Assembly: GCA_022764165.1 (NCBI GenBank)
Contig: JALERM010000022.1
Span: 1-62,272, forward strand
Source: Eubacterium sp.
GTDB taxonomy: Bacteria; Bacillota; Clostridia; Lachnospirales; Lachnospiraceae
DNA length: 62,272 nucleotides
Reading direction: 5' to 3'
In this document: piece by piece, positions 7,971 through 15,117 of the stretch
How positions within the stretch are numbered: position 1 is the first letter of the stretch
Layout of the letters: each line of letters starts with the position of its first letter
The notes under the pieces: model-generated
Told to the model about the DNA's origin: nothing
What the model saw: the letters and a program-made list of their open reading frames with translations, nothing else
The model's database searches: none
Program-made: the position numbers and the translations under genes

Positions 7971-8696
7971 CTACACTTCTCCTCGGAACGCTATAAACTT
8001 TTTCTTAACTTCTGTATATCTTGCTTTCGGTATAGGTAACTCAACCCTATTTGTCAATATCACTTTACAACGTACAACATTCTTGATATGTTTTGAATTT
8101 ACAAGATAACTCTGGTGTGTCCTGATAAAACCATTTTCTGAAAGCATATCGTCCAACACATTTAACGTCTCATACATGGTATAAACTTTTTCTGTGTCCT
8201 CCATAACATGAAACTCAAGTAAATGCAACTTGCTCTCAATATACAATAATCTTTCCAGCGATATTTCTTTTCCGCCCTCCTTAAAGTCGAATTCCCTTTT
8301 CGCTACGGAATAATTCATCTTATCAATAATGGCATCCATACATTCATTAACTTTGCTCTGAAAATTTGCATTACCCTTTAACAAATACCTTACAACATCT
8401 AATCGGTATCCTTCCAGCGAATAATCCACATATGCGGTCACAAATACGATAAATACTTCCCGGCTTACTTTTCTGATCATCTCAGCCGTCTTGATACCAT
8501 CGACTTCATCCATATTGATATCTAAAAACACAATATTATACCGCACTACCTCAATTCCTAATTCTATCAGTGCCTCCCCGGAACTATATGTATCTATTTC
8601 AAAAACAAGACCTTTTTCCATCATATAGCCGGAGAGCAATTCTCTTAGTTCTTCTGTAAAAAGACTTTCATCATCACATATTGCAATTTTGAGCAT
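7971..8696 (-). CDS. agrA: AgrA-like LytTR response regulator
   Basis: 241 residues from the ATG preceded by GGAGGAG; an in-frame upstream extension has no site. The N-terminal receiver domain shows IAICDDE, the phospho-acceptor in FLDINMDEVDGI and VTAY. The C-terminal LytTR DNA-binding domain ends with the characteristic GFIRTHQSYLVN and a final beta-rich segment. It should bind paired direct repeats; the five double GCAGAAA operators in this window are the obvious candidates, including one upstream of its own gene (8859-8925). Co-transcribed with the kinase. Confidence 0.87.
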   Translation of the reverse strand: MLKIAICDDESLFTEELRELLSGYMMEKGLVFEIDTYSSGEALIELGIEVVRYNIVFLDINMDEVDGIKTAEMIRKVSREVFIVFVTAYVDYSLEGYRLDVVRYLLKGNANFQSKVNECMDAIIDKMNYSVAKREFDFKEGGKEISLERLLYIESKLHLLEFHVMEDTEKVYTMYETLNVLDDMLSENGFIRTHQSYLVNSKHIKNVVRCKVILTNRVELPIPKARYTEVKKKFIAFRGEV

Positions 8697-8858
8697 CTGT
8701 GTTGTCTCCTCCTTTCCTGCTATTTGATAGCAATTTGTCCCTGATATTTTACACTCCACTGTGTTGTATTTCGACACGTCTTACTAAATTCCTTAACCCT
8801 TTTCCCACATTCAAAGTAAGGAAAGATGATATACAAAAAATTCATAAATCCCCTTATT

Positions 8859-8925
8859 ATTTTATTTTTCTTCAGCGCATTAGTCAACTAAATTGCAGAA
8901 ATCGACCATATTATGCAGAAATTGA
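8859..8925 (-). promoter_or_regulatory. LytTR-type double operator and -10 for agrA/agrC
   Basis: Half-sites TTGCAGAAATCGA (from 8893) and ATGCAGAAATTGA (from 8913) are 20 bp apart. The minus-strand -10 TAAAAT (8859-8864) begins 28 bases downstream. The half-sites deviate somewhat from the others, suggesting a weaker site. Confidence 0.6.
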
Positions 8926-8963
8926 CACAAACACAAAATGGAACAATCAAGATTGTCAAATTA

Positions 8964-9015
8964 GAACCCGTTTTAGTCCATTCTTGTTTTATTTTTTCAA
9001 AAAAAGTGATATACT
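8964..9015 (+). promoter_or_regulatory. Promoter of the alpha-CTD gene with possible XRE operator
   Basis: TGATATACT (9007-9015) is an extended -10 for the plus-strand gene starting at 9065. GAACCCGTTTTAGTCCA at 8964-8980, near its -35 region, shares GAACCCGTTT with 10124-10133 and TTTTAGTCCA with 10184-10193, both upstream of the XRE gene. Confidence 0.45.
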
Positions 9016-9064
9016 AGGTTTGTTTCCATTTCAACCTCTAAGAATAAAGGAGTATGATATAGAC

Positions 9065-9823
9065 ATGAAAATTCAAGACTTAAACATTTCTGCCGACTCT
9101 AAATCTGCCTTAAAAAGCATAGGTTTGACAATGGTTTCGGAACTTGCAGGACAAAACTATATTACTCTTATAAATAAATTTCCAAAAAATTATAATATTG
9201 AACCCCTGATTGATGAATTGAACGCTTTAGGCTATCTGCTGCCGCCAAGTGATGAAATATCAATTTATGATGTCCCCATGTCGAAGCGATTGCAGAATGC
9301 CCTGATACGAAACGGTGTTATGTACCTTTCGCAGCTTTCCTCCTATTCCAAAGAAGATATTCTGCATTTTCGGAACTTAGGAGAAAAAACCATTTTAGAA
9401 TTGGAACAAATCTGTCAGGAATACAATATTGAAATACGATCTATGCTGTCTATCAAAGAGTATTTTAGTAAATATCAGTTTCCCTCTAAAATATACCCCC
9501 TGCTGTTCCGCAACAACATATCATGCATAGATGACTTTAAACATATGACGGCGAATGACTTATACCTTATATGCCAGAAAGATTACATCCTTACCATGCA
9601 GACCTATTTTATTCTGAAAGAAAATGGGCTTGTATTGAACGATTGGCAGGATAAATTCATTTTTGAGATTCTTCTGGGGAAAAATGCTGCTTACTTATGG
9701 AAAAAGCATAATATCAGTATGCTTTCACAAATACCGGACTGTAATGAATGTACGCTTAAAGAAATCGTTTCTTCTTCAAATTCATTTACAGCAGCAATAA
9801 AAGAATTGTTATCATTCGGATAG
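9065..9823 (+). CDS. RNA polymerase alpha C-terminal-domain-like protein
   Basis: 252 residues and the only convincing plus-strand gene of the window. The start is chosen at the ATG after AAAGGAG; the longer frame from 8699 has no such site. Residues about 75-125 match the alpha-CTD fold: DVPMSKRLQNALIRNG, then YLSQLSSYSKEDILHFRNLG and EKTILELEQICQ, i.e. the two helix-hairpin-helix motifs that contact UP elements and activators. The N-terminal part repeats the pattern weakly, and the C-terminal 110 residues are helical and unrecognised. Stand-alone alpha-CTD proteins occur in Firmicutes, with unclear roles. It may act as a transcription factor for the neighbouring agr or ICE promoters. Confidence 0.72.
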   Translation: MKIQDLNISADSKSALKSIGLTMVSELAGQNYITLINKFPKNYNIEPLIDELNALGYLLPPSDEISIYDVPMSKRLQNALIRNGVMYLSQLSSYSKEDILHFRNLGEKTILELEQICQEYNIEIRSMLSIKEYFSKYQFPSKIYPLLFRNNISCIDDFKHMTANDLYLICQKDYILTMQTYFILKENGLVLNDWQDKFIFEILLGKNAAYLWKKHNISMLSQIPDCNECTLKEIVSSSNSFTAAIKELLSFG

Positions 9824-9847
9824 ATATGTAAAATATGATAGTAAAAT

Positions 9848-9872
9848 GGCAGATTACACCAATCTGTCTTTT
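9848..9872 (+). terminator. Terminator of the alpha-CTD gene
   Basis: GGCAGATT-ACACC-AATCTGTC followed by TTTTTTATTT, 25 bases after the stop codon at 9823 and directly against the stop of the converging XRE gene. Confidence 0.8.
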
Positions 9873-10106
9873 TTATTTCAGCAATTCATCATACGTTGTC
9901 CCCAATACATTTCTGATTGCTCTAAGCTGTGATGCCTGTATGTGCTGTATTCCTCTTTCTATTTTCACTAACGCCTCCCTTGTCAATGAGACATTCTCTA
10001 GCTGCATCAATGCTACCATTTCAGTCTGCCGCATACCCTTTTCTTTTCTGATACGCCTGATGTTCTGCCCGATAAATATATCATCCTGCTTTATTTTCTG
10101 CTCCAT
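9873..10106 (-). CDS. XRE-family (Cro/C1) helix-turn-helix regulator
   Basis: 77 residues, a single HTH_3 domain: IGQNIRRIRKEKGMRQTEMVALM for the first helices, then the recognition helix region VSLTREALVKIERG and a closing helix. There is no sensor or dimerisation domain beyond it, as in small autoregulating repressors. Upstream lie GAACCCGTTTCGGTTC (10124-10139, an inverted repeat of GAACC) and TTTTAGTCCA (10184-10193); related sequences precede the divergent alpha-CTD gene. It probably represses itself and that gene. Convergent with the alpha-CTD gene. Confidence 0.82.
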   Translation of the reverse strand: MEQKIKQDDIFIGQNIRRIRKEKGMRQTEMVALMQLENVSLTREALVKIERGIQHIQASQLRAIRNVLGTTYDELLK

Positions 10107-10534
10107 ATCATCACCACACTTCTGAACCCGTTTCGGTTCTTTTTAAAGTATTGTATTCAATAGAGCTATCGAAAAGGGACTGATTTTAGTCCACTTTATG
10201 TAATTATTATTGCAGAAAACGGTCAAAATAGTTTTTTATTATATAAAATGCTTCCACGATGTCAGAGATTATACTTTCTGTCTTGACATATAAGATAAAA
10301 TCCATATCTATTTTCTGCTGAACATATTGCTATTCTTTTTTATTATGAGTAGCTGAAATAGATAAAGAAATTTATGGATTTGCATATTGATGATTTAAAG
10401 ATTTTCAAATCATACCAAAATACTCTTCAATAGATAGGTTTCAACAAGGAAGTATTAGGTATAATACAATTAAAAATCCTCTTGAACTGATATTTTTACA
10501 GTCCAAGAGGATACATTCTTTTTACCTATACCCA
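10107..10534. other. Intergenic region with XRE promoter, a lone half-operator and a terminator
   Basis: 428 very AT-rich bases. It contains the inverted repeat at 10124-10139, one GCAGAAAACGG half-site (10212-10222) without a partner 20 bp away, and the terminator of pair B at 10472-10512. I see no open frame with a convincing ribosome binding site. Confidence 0.55.
10472..10512 (-). terminator. Terminator of the agr-controlled pair B
   Basis: On the minus strand ATCCTCTTGGA pairs with TTCAAGAGGAT, and the second arm is followed by TTTTTAATTG. It lies 23 bases beyond the stop at 10535. Confidence 0.78.
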
Positions 10535-11203
10535 TTAGGCTTTCATGTCAAAAGATGGCTTTTCTTCCAAATAATCTGGCAACTCCTCCAATTCTAGTCC
10601 TTTACCATTCTTTAAGGTACGGTATTCTTTAAAATAAATTCCGTAAAATTCCTTTTCTTTTTCCCGTTCAGCCGGAGTTCTTTCGCAAGCCCATCCATAT
10701 CCCGATCCAAGATATGTCAGCACCTTTGTACCCTGATAATAAATGTCGGCACCATATCCTCCACTTGTCAAAATCGGACAGACAAGTGTCCCACCTCCTG
10801 CCAAAGTAAATTTCTTTTCAGCAAGATTACCTCTCTTTCCCTCTGCTGCCTCCAAAAAATCAAGCAATGTCAATTCCCCAATCCCCTGACATTTTGGATT
10901 GCTGCTTTCACTTTTCATTGCATTTTTAGCCTGTTGATATAATGCCTTTCTGTTAGGTGATACATCGGACATATACTCTGCACATAATTCTGTTCTCTTC
11001 CTATGAATATACTCCAATTCTGTTTTGCTTGTAGTATTGGCGGCTTTCCGAGCTAGTTCTTTAATCTCATCAACAAACTTAGTCTGTGACTTATTACTTT
11101 TCCTTGCACTTGGAATCATAGTCCAATCAAGTTCTCCATTACTCAGTGATACATTATATTTTGTATTAACAGAATTAATTGCACTTGAAATCGAAAATTC
11201 CAT
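10535..11203 (-). CDS. Pair B, second protein, no signal peptide
   Basis: 222 residues with GAGGTGG before the ATG, 16 bases after the stop of the secreted gene. The central motif EYMSDVSPNRKALYQQAKNA resembles part of the pair A protein at 3475-4512. A later glycine-rich strand region (GGGTLVCPILTSGGYGADIY, YLGSGYGWACE) may be a compact beta domain. No signal sequence or membrane helix. Conserved order (secreted protein, then this type) and the shared operator suggest a functional unit with its partner. Function unknown. Confidence 0.65.
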   Translation of the reverse strand: MEFSISSAINSVNTKYNVSLSNGELDWTMIPSARKSNKSQTKFVDEIKELARKAANTTSKTELEYIHRKRTELCAEYMSDVSPNRKALYQQAKNAMKSESSNPKCQGIGELTLLDFLEAAEGKRGNLAEKKFTLAGGGTLVCPILTSGGYGADIYYQGTKVLTYLGSGYGWACERTPAEREKEKEFYGIYFKEYRTLKNGKGLELEELPDYLEEKPSFDMKA

Positions 11204-11219
11204 GAGTCCACCTCACAAC

Positions 11220-11825
11220 TTATTCATGGTATGTAACAATCATTTTCCCACCAAATACAGTAAATCCATCCATGCCAGTATACTGCTGCAAAATTCTACC
11301 CTGAATTTGTACTAAAAATCTAACATTTGCTGGTTTTCCAGCTAATGCTGTAGAAGTGCTTTTGGAAGATGGATTATTCGTTGTTTGAAACGGAATAGTT
11401 ATAGAATCTGACGTGTCTAAATCAGTAATCAAATAATTATTGATTGTTGTATACTTTGACTGTGTTACTTTTGTGCCCGTTGGACAATAAATCGTAATAC
11501 TTTGTATTGTTGCCCCTTCCGGAATAACGCTGCTAAAATCCACGATCTGACCTATAGAGGTAATTATGCCTGTCTGTCCTGAAGAAGTAGCATAATCCTT
11601 TGATAATGTCTTTGTCTTTGACGGTGATGTTGCAAGTGTCGTTACATCTCCTGACAACACATCTTTCATGTCAACAACAATAGTTTTCATTTCTCCTTCT
11701 GACAAATCAGACGCATTTACTTCCATTTCATGGCTGTTTTCTGCTGCAAAAGCATAATCACTACTTCCTAAAATTATTGCCGCTGATAAAACCACTCCCA
11801 TTGTTAATGATAAAAATCTTTTCAT
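11220..11825 (-). CDS. Pair B, secreted protein under agr control
   Basis: 201 residues. The ATG follows AAAGGTGGAATTAAG, almost the same context as the pair A secreted gene. A Sec signal peptide (MKRFLSLTMGVVLSAAIILG, cleavage near AFA-AE around residue 29) precedes an acidic linker and a Thr/Ser-rich beta region (IQSITIYCPTGTKVTQ, GKPANVRFLVQIQGR). No lipobox or sortase motif. The promoter at 11879-11946 has the LytTR double operator. The family is not recognised. Confidence 0.7.
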   Translation of the reverse strand: MKRFLSLTMGVVLSAAIILGSSDYAFAAENSHEMEVNASDLSEGEMKTIVVDMKDVLSGDVTTLATSPSKTKTLSKDYATSSGQTGIITSIGQIVDFSSVIPEGATIQSITIYCPTGTKVTQSKYTTINNYLITDLDTSDSITIPFQTTNNPSSKSTSTALAGKPANVRFLVQIQGRILQQYTGMDGFTVFGGKMIVTYHE

Positions 11826-11878
11826 CTTAATTCCACCTTTCATAATTTTATATTTATGGTAGTTACAACCGCATTTTT

Positions 11879-11946
11879 ATAATACTGAATTGAAATTTTG
11901 ATAGCAATACACCTTGCAGAAAGTGACCCGTTTTTGCAGAAAATGA
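11879..11946 (-). promoter_or_regulatory. LytTR-type double operator and -10 for pair B
   Basis: Half-sites TTGCAGAAAGTGA (from 11914) and TTGCAGAAAATGA (from 11934) are 20 bp apart. The minus-strand -10 TATTAT (11879-11884) begins 29 bases downstream. Confidence 0.7.
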
Positions 11947-11956
11947 CCATCCAAAT

Positions 11957-11998
11957 AAAAAATCCCCCTGAATCAAACCTAAGTCTAATTCAAGAGGA
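11957..11998 (-). terminator. Terminator ending the ICE backbone operon
   Basis: On the minus strand TCCTCTTGAAT pairs with ATTCAGGGGGA (two G-T pairs), followed by TTTTTTATTT. It lies just beyond the stop at 12006 and separates the ICE genes from the agr block. Confidence 0.75.
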
Positions 11999-12005
11999 CT
12001 TTTCT

Positions 12006-12899
12006 CTATCGGCTTTTTCCGTTCTTTACAGGTACATTCTTTGTCGCTTTATCCGCTGTCATCGCCTTTGCTGTTTCCTGCTGATGCGCCTCAAAAGCCT
12101 CTGCGCCATACTGGAACTCCGGCTCTGCCACATTTGCAAGTTCAACCGGATTTACAGCCTCCACATTGGCAATGCCTGCGGTCTCCCTTTCTGCCTTATC
12201 CATCTGATACTGTTTCACGTCTGCGGCAAGCTGCTCTGTCTTTTCTATTGCGGCATCAGCACAGTTTAAGATACCGGACAGCAGCTTTCTCTTTTCCTGA
12301 AACGGCTTCTTTATCAGCTCTGTCTTTGAGAACTTCTTCTCCCCATACTCCTTTTCCGGTTTATCTGCAAAAGTACGGAACGTGTTGGCAATCTTCTGTC
12401 CGGCTTCCCTCATGCCTGTGCCGAAAGCGTCAATCTTTTCAATGCTCTTATCCACATCTGCTATGGATTTCTGCACGTTCTGGCAGATATTTTCTAATTT
12501 CTTCTTAACCCCAAGAAACTCCGCCACTTTATTTAAGGCAGCTTTCCCTTTCTGCTTTGCCGCTGTTACAATCTCCCCTGCCTTTGCCTTGATTTCTGTC
12601 TTGACTTCAAACAGTTTTTCCTTCATAGCCTTGCAGTCCTGTTCCAGCTTATTTACTGCCCTTTTGAGTGACTGTTTCAGACCTTTCTCTGCCTCCCGCT
12701 CTTCCATCTTACGAAGCTGATCCTTGACTGTCACAAGCTCCTCTGTCACGGATTCCAGCCTCTTTTCCATACCGTCAATCAGGGCTGCCATTTCAAACAC
12801 ATTGTTTGCCGCTTCCCTCTGCTGATTCTGGTTTAAAAGGGCAATCAGTTCCTGTATGATCTGGTCTTTTGTCAGTTCCATATTCTGTTGTTGATCCAT
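12006..12899 (-). CDS. Coiled-coil ICE protein (DUF6674-like?)
   Basis: 297 residues from the ATG preceded by GGAAAGGAAATCAAA; the upstream extension to 12938 has no site. The N terminus (TKDQIIQELIALLNQNQQRE) leads into long coiled coils (residues about 35-190), rich in Lys, Glu and Ala. No signal peptide. Similar proteins, possibly those classed as DUF6674, occur near the SpoVG-like gene in Tn1549-related elements. It is the last gene before the terminator. Function unknown; a scaffold or nucleoid-associated role would fit the shape. Confidence 0.6.
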   Translation of the reverse strand: MDQQQNMELTKDQIIQELIALLNQNQQREAANNVFEMAALIDGMEKRLESVTEELVTVKDQLRKMEEREAEKGLKQSLKRAVNKLEQDCKAMKEKLFEVKTEIKAKAGEIVTAAKQKGKAALNKVAEFLGVKKKLENICQNVQKSIADVDKSIEKIDAFGTGMREAGQKIANTFRTFADKPEKEYGEKKFSKTELIKKPFQEKRKLLSGILNCADAAIEKTEQLAADVKQYQMDKAERETAGIANVEAVNPVELANVAEPEFQYGAEAFEAHQQETAKAMTADKATKNVPVKNGKSR

Positions 12900-12969
12900 T
12901 TTGATTTCCTTTCCGGCAAAAAGGGGCATGACCGGCACACCCCTTCTGCCTGCTTCTTATTCTTCTTTC

Positions 12970-13656
12970 TTATCGAAAGGGCAGCTCCCTATCCGGCTGT
13001 CTGTTCTCTGCCCTTGCGTAGCTTTGACTTGCCGCCTGCTCCATGCCCTGATTCATGGCTTTTTCCTTTTCCTGCTTGTAGCAGTCCATGAGGGCATCAT
13101 ATAACTTCTCACGAAATTCCTTTGTGACAGGAAAGCATACATCCTGATACTGGATCTTTCCTTCTTTTCCGTTCTGCTTTACCATGTAGGAAGGCATCGC
13201 CACAAATTCCTTTTCCTTGCCCTGAATGACACTGACATTGCTTACTACGAAGCTGTCCTCAAAGTAGATGCGGGCAAGCCCACGAATGTTGCTGCCTTCC
13301 CTCTCAAACGGTGTAACTGCCACACGAAACTCCGGCTCCCCGGCATTCTCTGCCACCCTGCTGACTTCTGTCTTGCCGGACTGCTCCATTTCCCCATAAA
13401 GAGAAAGAATATCATCGTACAATTCCTTGCGGAACTCGCTTGTAATCGGATTGCACACATCCTTATAGACAGGCTCGTTATGCTCCGTTCTCTCCTTTGT
13501 CTTAAAAGAAGGCATAGAGACGAAAGGCTGGTTTTCCTTTCCTTCCACCACAGCGATATTAGTGACCTTGAAACAGTCACCAAATGTCACAGTGGCAAAT
13601 GCCTTGACACTTTTCTCCGGGTTGTTTACTGCGTTTAACTTGATTGAATACTGCAT
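12970..13656 (-). CDS. Protein with two tandem SpoVG-like domains
   Basis: 228 residues. Two copies of the SpoVG pattern are visible: residues about 1-95 (KAFATVTFGDCFKVTNIAVV, then FVSMPSFKTKE and DVCNPITSEFRKELYD) and about 108-205 (GLARIYFEDSFVVSNVSVIQ, FVAMPSYMVKQ, DVCFPVTKEFREKLYD). SpoVG is a small DNA- and RNA-binding regulator, usually one domain of about 90 residues acting as a dimer, so this looks like a covalent dimer. SpoVG-like proteins are common in ICEs of this type. The C-terminal 25 residues are a polar tail. It is likely a nucleic-acid-binding regulator of the element. Confidence 0.78.
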   Translation of the reverse strand: MQYSIKLNAVNNPEKSVKAFATVTFGDCFKVTNIAVVEGKENQPFVSMPSFKTKERTEHNEPVYKDVCNPITSEFRKELYDDILSLYGEMEQSGKTEVSRVAENAGEPEFRVAVTPFEREGSNIRGLARIYFEDSFVVSNVSVIQGKEKEFVAMPSYMVKQNGKEGKIQYQDVCFPVTKEFREKLYDALMDCYKQEKEKAMNQGMEQAASQSYARAENRQPDRELPFR

Positions 13657-13746
13657 AGATTCCTCTCTTTCTGTCTGCCATTGCAGACTGTTACATGATT
13701 TATAGGTTGCTTATCTGAAATGCCTGCGGCTCTGCCATAGACATAT

Positions 13747-14136
13747 TCATTCTTCTTCCGGCACATCATCTGGAATACAAATAACGCAGGACAGCTCTGA
13801 TAACACCGACAGTGTATATTTTCCACTGTAATAGTTGGCTAAGGTTATCAAAAAACCATCCTGCTCGTAGTAGAGCCATTCGCCCTCCTTCATTTCTGTG
13901 TCTGCGTCCATGATGACGGTTATGGAAAAGTCGGGAAGATATTCCTTTTCCTCCTCATCATAGTTACAGAACACACCTTCATGGATGCAGATGCCAAGCT
14001 CCGGGATATACACCCGAAAGCCGCTTATGACAATCCGGTAATCCTCCTCGCTCTCCATGATGTCATCCGGCACATGGCATAAATCCATCTCACTTATGAT
14101 TTCCTCTGCCTCGTGCAGTCTGCATGGTATTGTCAT
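13747..14136 (-). CDS. Small ICE protein, paralogue of its upstream neighbour
   Basis: 129 residues; the ATG is preceded by GAGGTGAGAG and lies inside the end of the upstream gene (47-bp overlap), so the two are coupled. The core SGFRVYIPELGICIHEGVFC corresponds to SGIRVYLPQFSVTVHEGIFC in the upstream protein, followed in both by acidic and beta-rich stretches. It is acidic and without a signal peptide. Function unknown; tandem duplication is the clearest feature. Confidence 0.65.
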   Translation of the reverse strand: MTIPCRLHEAEEIISEMDLCHVPDDIMESEEDYRIVISGFRVYIPELGICIHEGVFCNYDEEEKEYLPDFSITVIMDADTEMKEGEWLYYEQDGFLITLANYYSGKYTLSVLSELSCVICIPDDVPEEE

Positions 14137-14500
14137 GCTCTCTCACCTCAATTCCTTCCACTACGCACATCTGTCTCTTGATCTCTGCAAGCGGGATTGT
14201 TTCATTCTTCCAAAGGAATACCGTTTCGGTAAAATCCCCCTCCTCGTCATAGAGAAGCTCTCCGGTCTTTCTGTCCACCACCGCTGATACTGCATACTCC
14301 GGCTGCAACACTCCGCTATTCTCCCGGTGGCAGAAGATTCCTTCATGGACAGTTACAGAAAACTGCGGAAGATATACCCGAATCCCGCTGAGAAGCAGTA
14401 TCTTTTCATCCACCAAAAGCTCTCTGTCCGGCTCCGAAAGGTATTCCTTTTCCCTAAGCAGCTTTTCCGCTATTCCAAAAGGGCAGGAAAACTCTGTCAT
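14090..14500 (-). CDS. Small ICE protein, first of a tandem paralogous pair
   Basis: 136 residues starting at the ATG after AAAGGAGGCGGTGGA. It overlaps the sortase gene end by four bases and the next gene by 47. It shares the motif SGIRVYLPQFSVTVHEGIFC with the downstream protein. Mostly beta-rich and acidic, no membrane segment. Unrecognised family, found here between sortase and SpoVG-like genes. Confidence 0.65.
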   Translation of the reverse strand: MTEFSCPFGIAEKLLREKEYLSEPDRELLVDEKILLLSGIRVYLPQFSVTVHEGIFCHRENSGVLQPEYAVSAVVDRKTGELLYDEEGDFTETVFLWKNETIPLAEIKRQMCVVEGIEVREHDNTMQTARGRGNHK

Positions 14501-15117
14501 TCCACCGCCTCCTTTAAGCTGCATCTTACTGTCAGCCGCATGGTTCCGCTGTTTTCACAGGTCAGAAGTGTCAGCACCTTTCCCTCTCCCTGATTCTTGA
14601 CGGAATTATCATAGGGATCGACTACCTCCATGCTCTCTACTTCATAGAAATACCGGCTCCCCTTTTTATCCGTCAGTTTAATGACATCCCCTTCTTTCAG
14701 TGTTTTCAGGTTCGTGAAATAGGTTCCGTGTCTGCTCCCGTTATGACCTGCAAGAACACAGTTTCCTGTCTCTCCAATACCTGCCGTATCCGGGATATGC
14801 CCGATGCCGCAGGACAGCTCATAGCTTCCGGCACCCTCCAGTACTGCATACTTGATGTCAAGTGCCGCAATCTCAATAAGTCCGATCACTTCCGTTTGGG
14901 CAAGTGTGGCAGCATCCTCTTTACTAATGGCGGCTTCGAGTGCCGTCTGCCCATGATCTTCTTTTTCTTCATTTTCTGCCTCCTGCTCTATGATCTGTTC
15001 AATTTCCTGTACCATCTGTTCATTTCTCCGGTTGCCGCTCCATCTCCAGTAAAGCGGGGCTGACATGATTGCCAGCCCCACAATAATCAATATCCCTGCA
15101 ATGATTTTTCTTTTCAT
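14497..15117 (-). CDS. Sortase (class B/D type)
   Basis: 206 residues: an N-terminal membrane anchor ([20 protein letters not shown], residues 5-24), an acidic coiled linker, then a sortase domain with the catalytic His in VLAGHNG, the Cys in LTLLTC and the Arg in MRLTVRC. Length and the single N-terminal anchor fit class D, or short class B, sortases. It overlaps the stop of the 2565-residue gene by four bases (ATGA). The likely substrate is the LPQTG adhesin at 50515-55881, some 35 kb upstream in the same element. Confidence 0.87.
   Translation of the reverse strand: MKRKIIAGILIIVGLAIMSAPLYWRWSGNRRNEQMVQEIEQIIEQEAENEEKEDHGQTALEAAISKEDAATLAQTEVIGLIEIAALDIKYAVLEGAGSYELSCGIGHIPDTAGIGETGNCVLAGHNGSRHGTYFTNLKTLKEGDVIKLTDKKGSRYFYEVESMEVVDPYDNSVKNQGEGKVLTLLTCENSGTMRLTVRCSLKEAVE

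Larger units (their letters stand above)
8697..9064. other. Divergent control region of agrA/agrC and the alpha-CTD gene
   Basis: 368 bases between two divergent genes. It contains the minus-strand LytTR operator and -10 for the regulator (8859-8925), a sequence GAACCCGTTTTAGTCCA (8964-8980) shared with the XRE repressor promoter, and the plus-strand extended -10 at 9006-9015. No additional gene is seen. Confidence 0.6.

Noticed and set aside
10210-10222. A sixth LytTR operator before the XRE gene
   Set aside because: Only one half-site is present, with no partner 20 bp away and no -10 at 28-29 bp.
10311-10345. Plus-oriented LytTR half-site (TTTTCTGC) followed by TATTAT
   Set aside because: Single half-site, wrong distance to the hexamer and no gene downstream on the plus strand.
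13695-13740. 14-codon frame between the small paralogue and the SpoVG-like gene
   Set aside because: No ribosome binding site of its own and too short to support.
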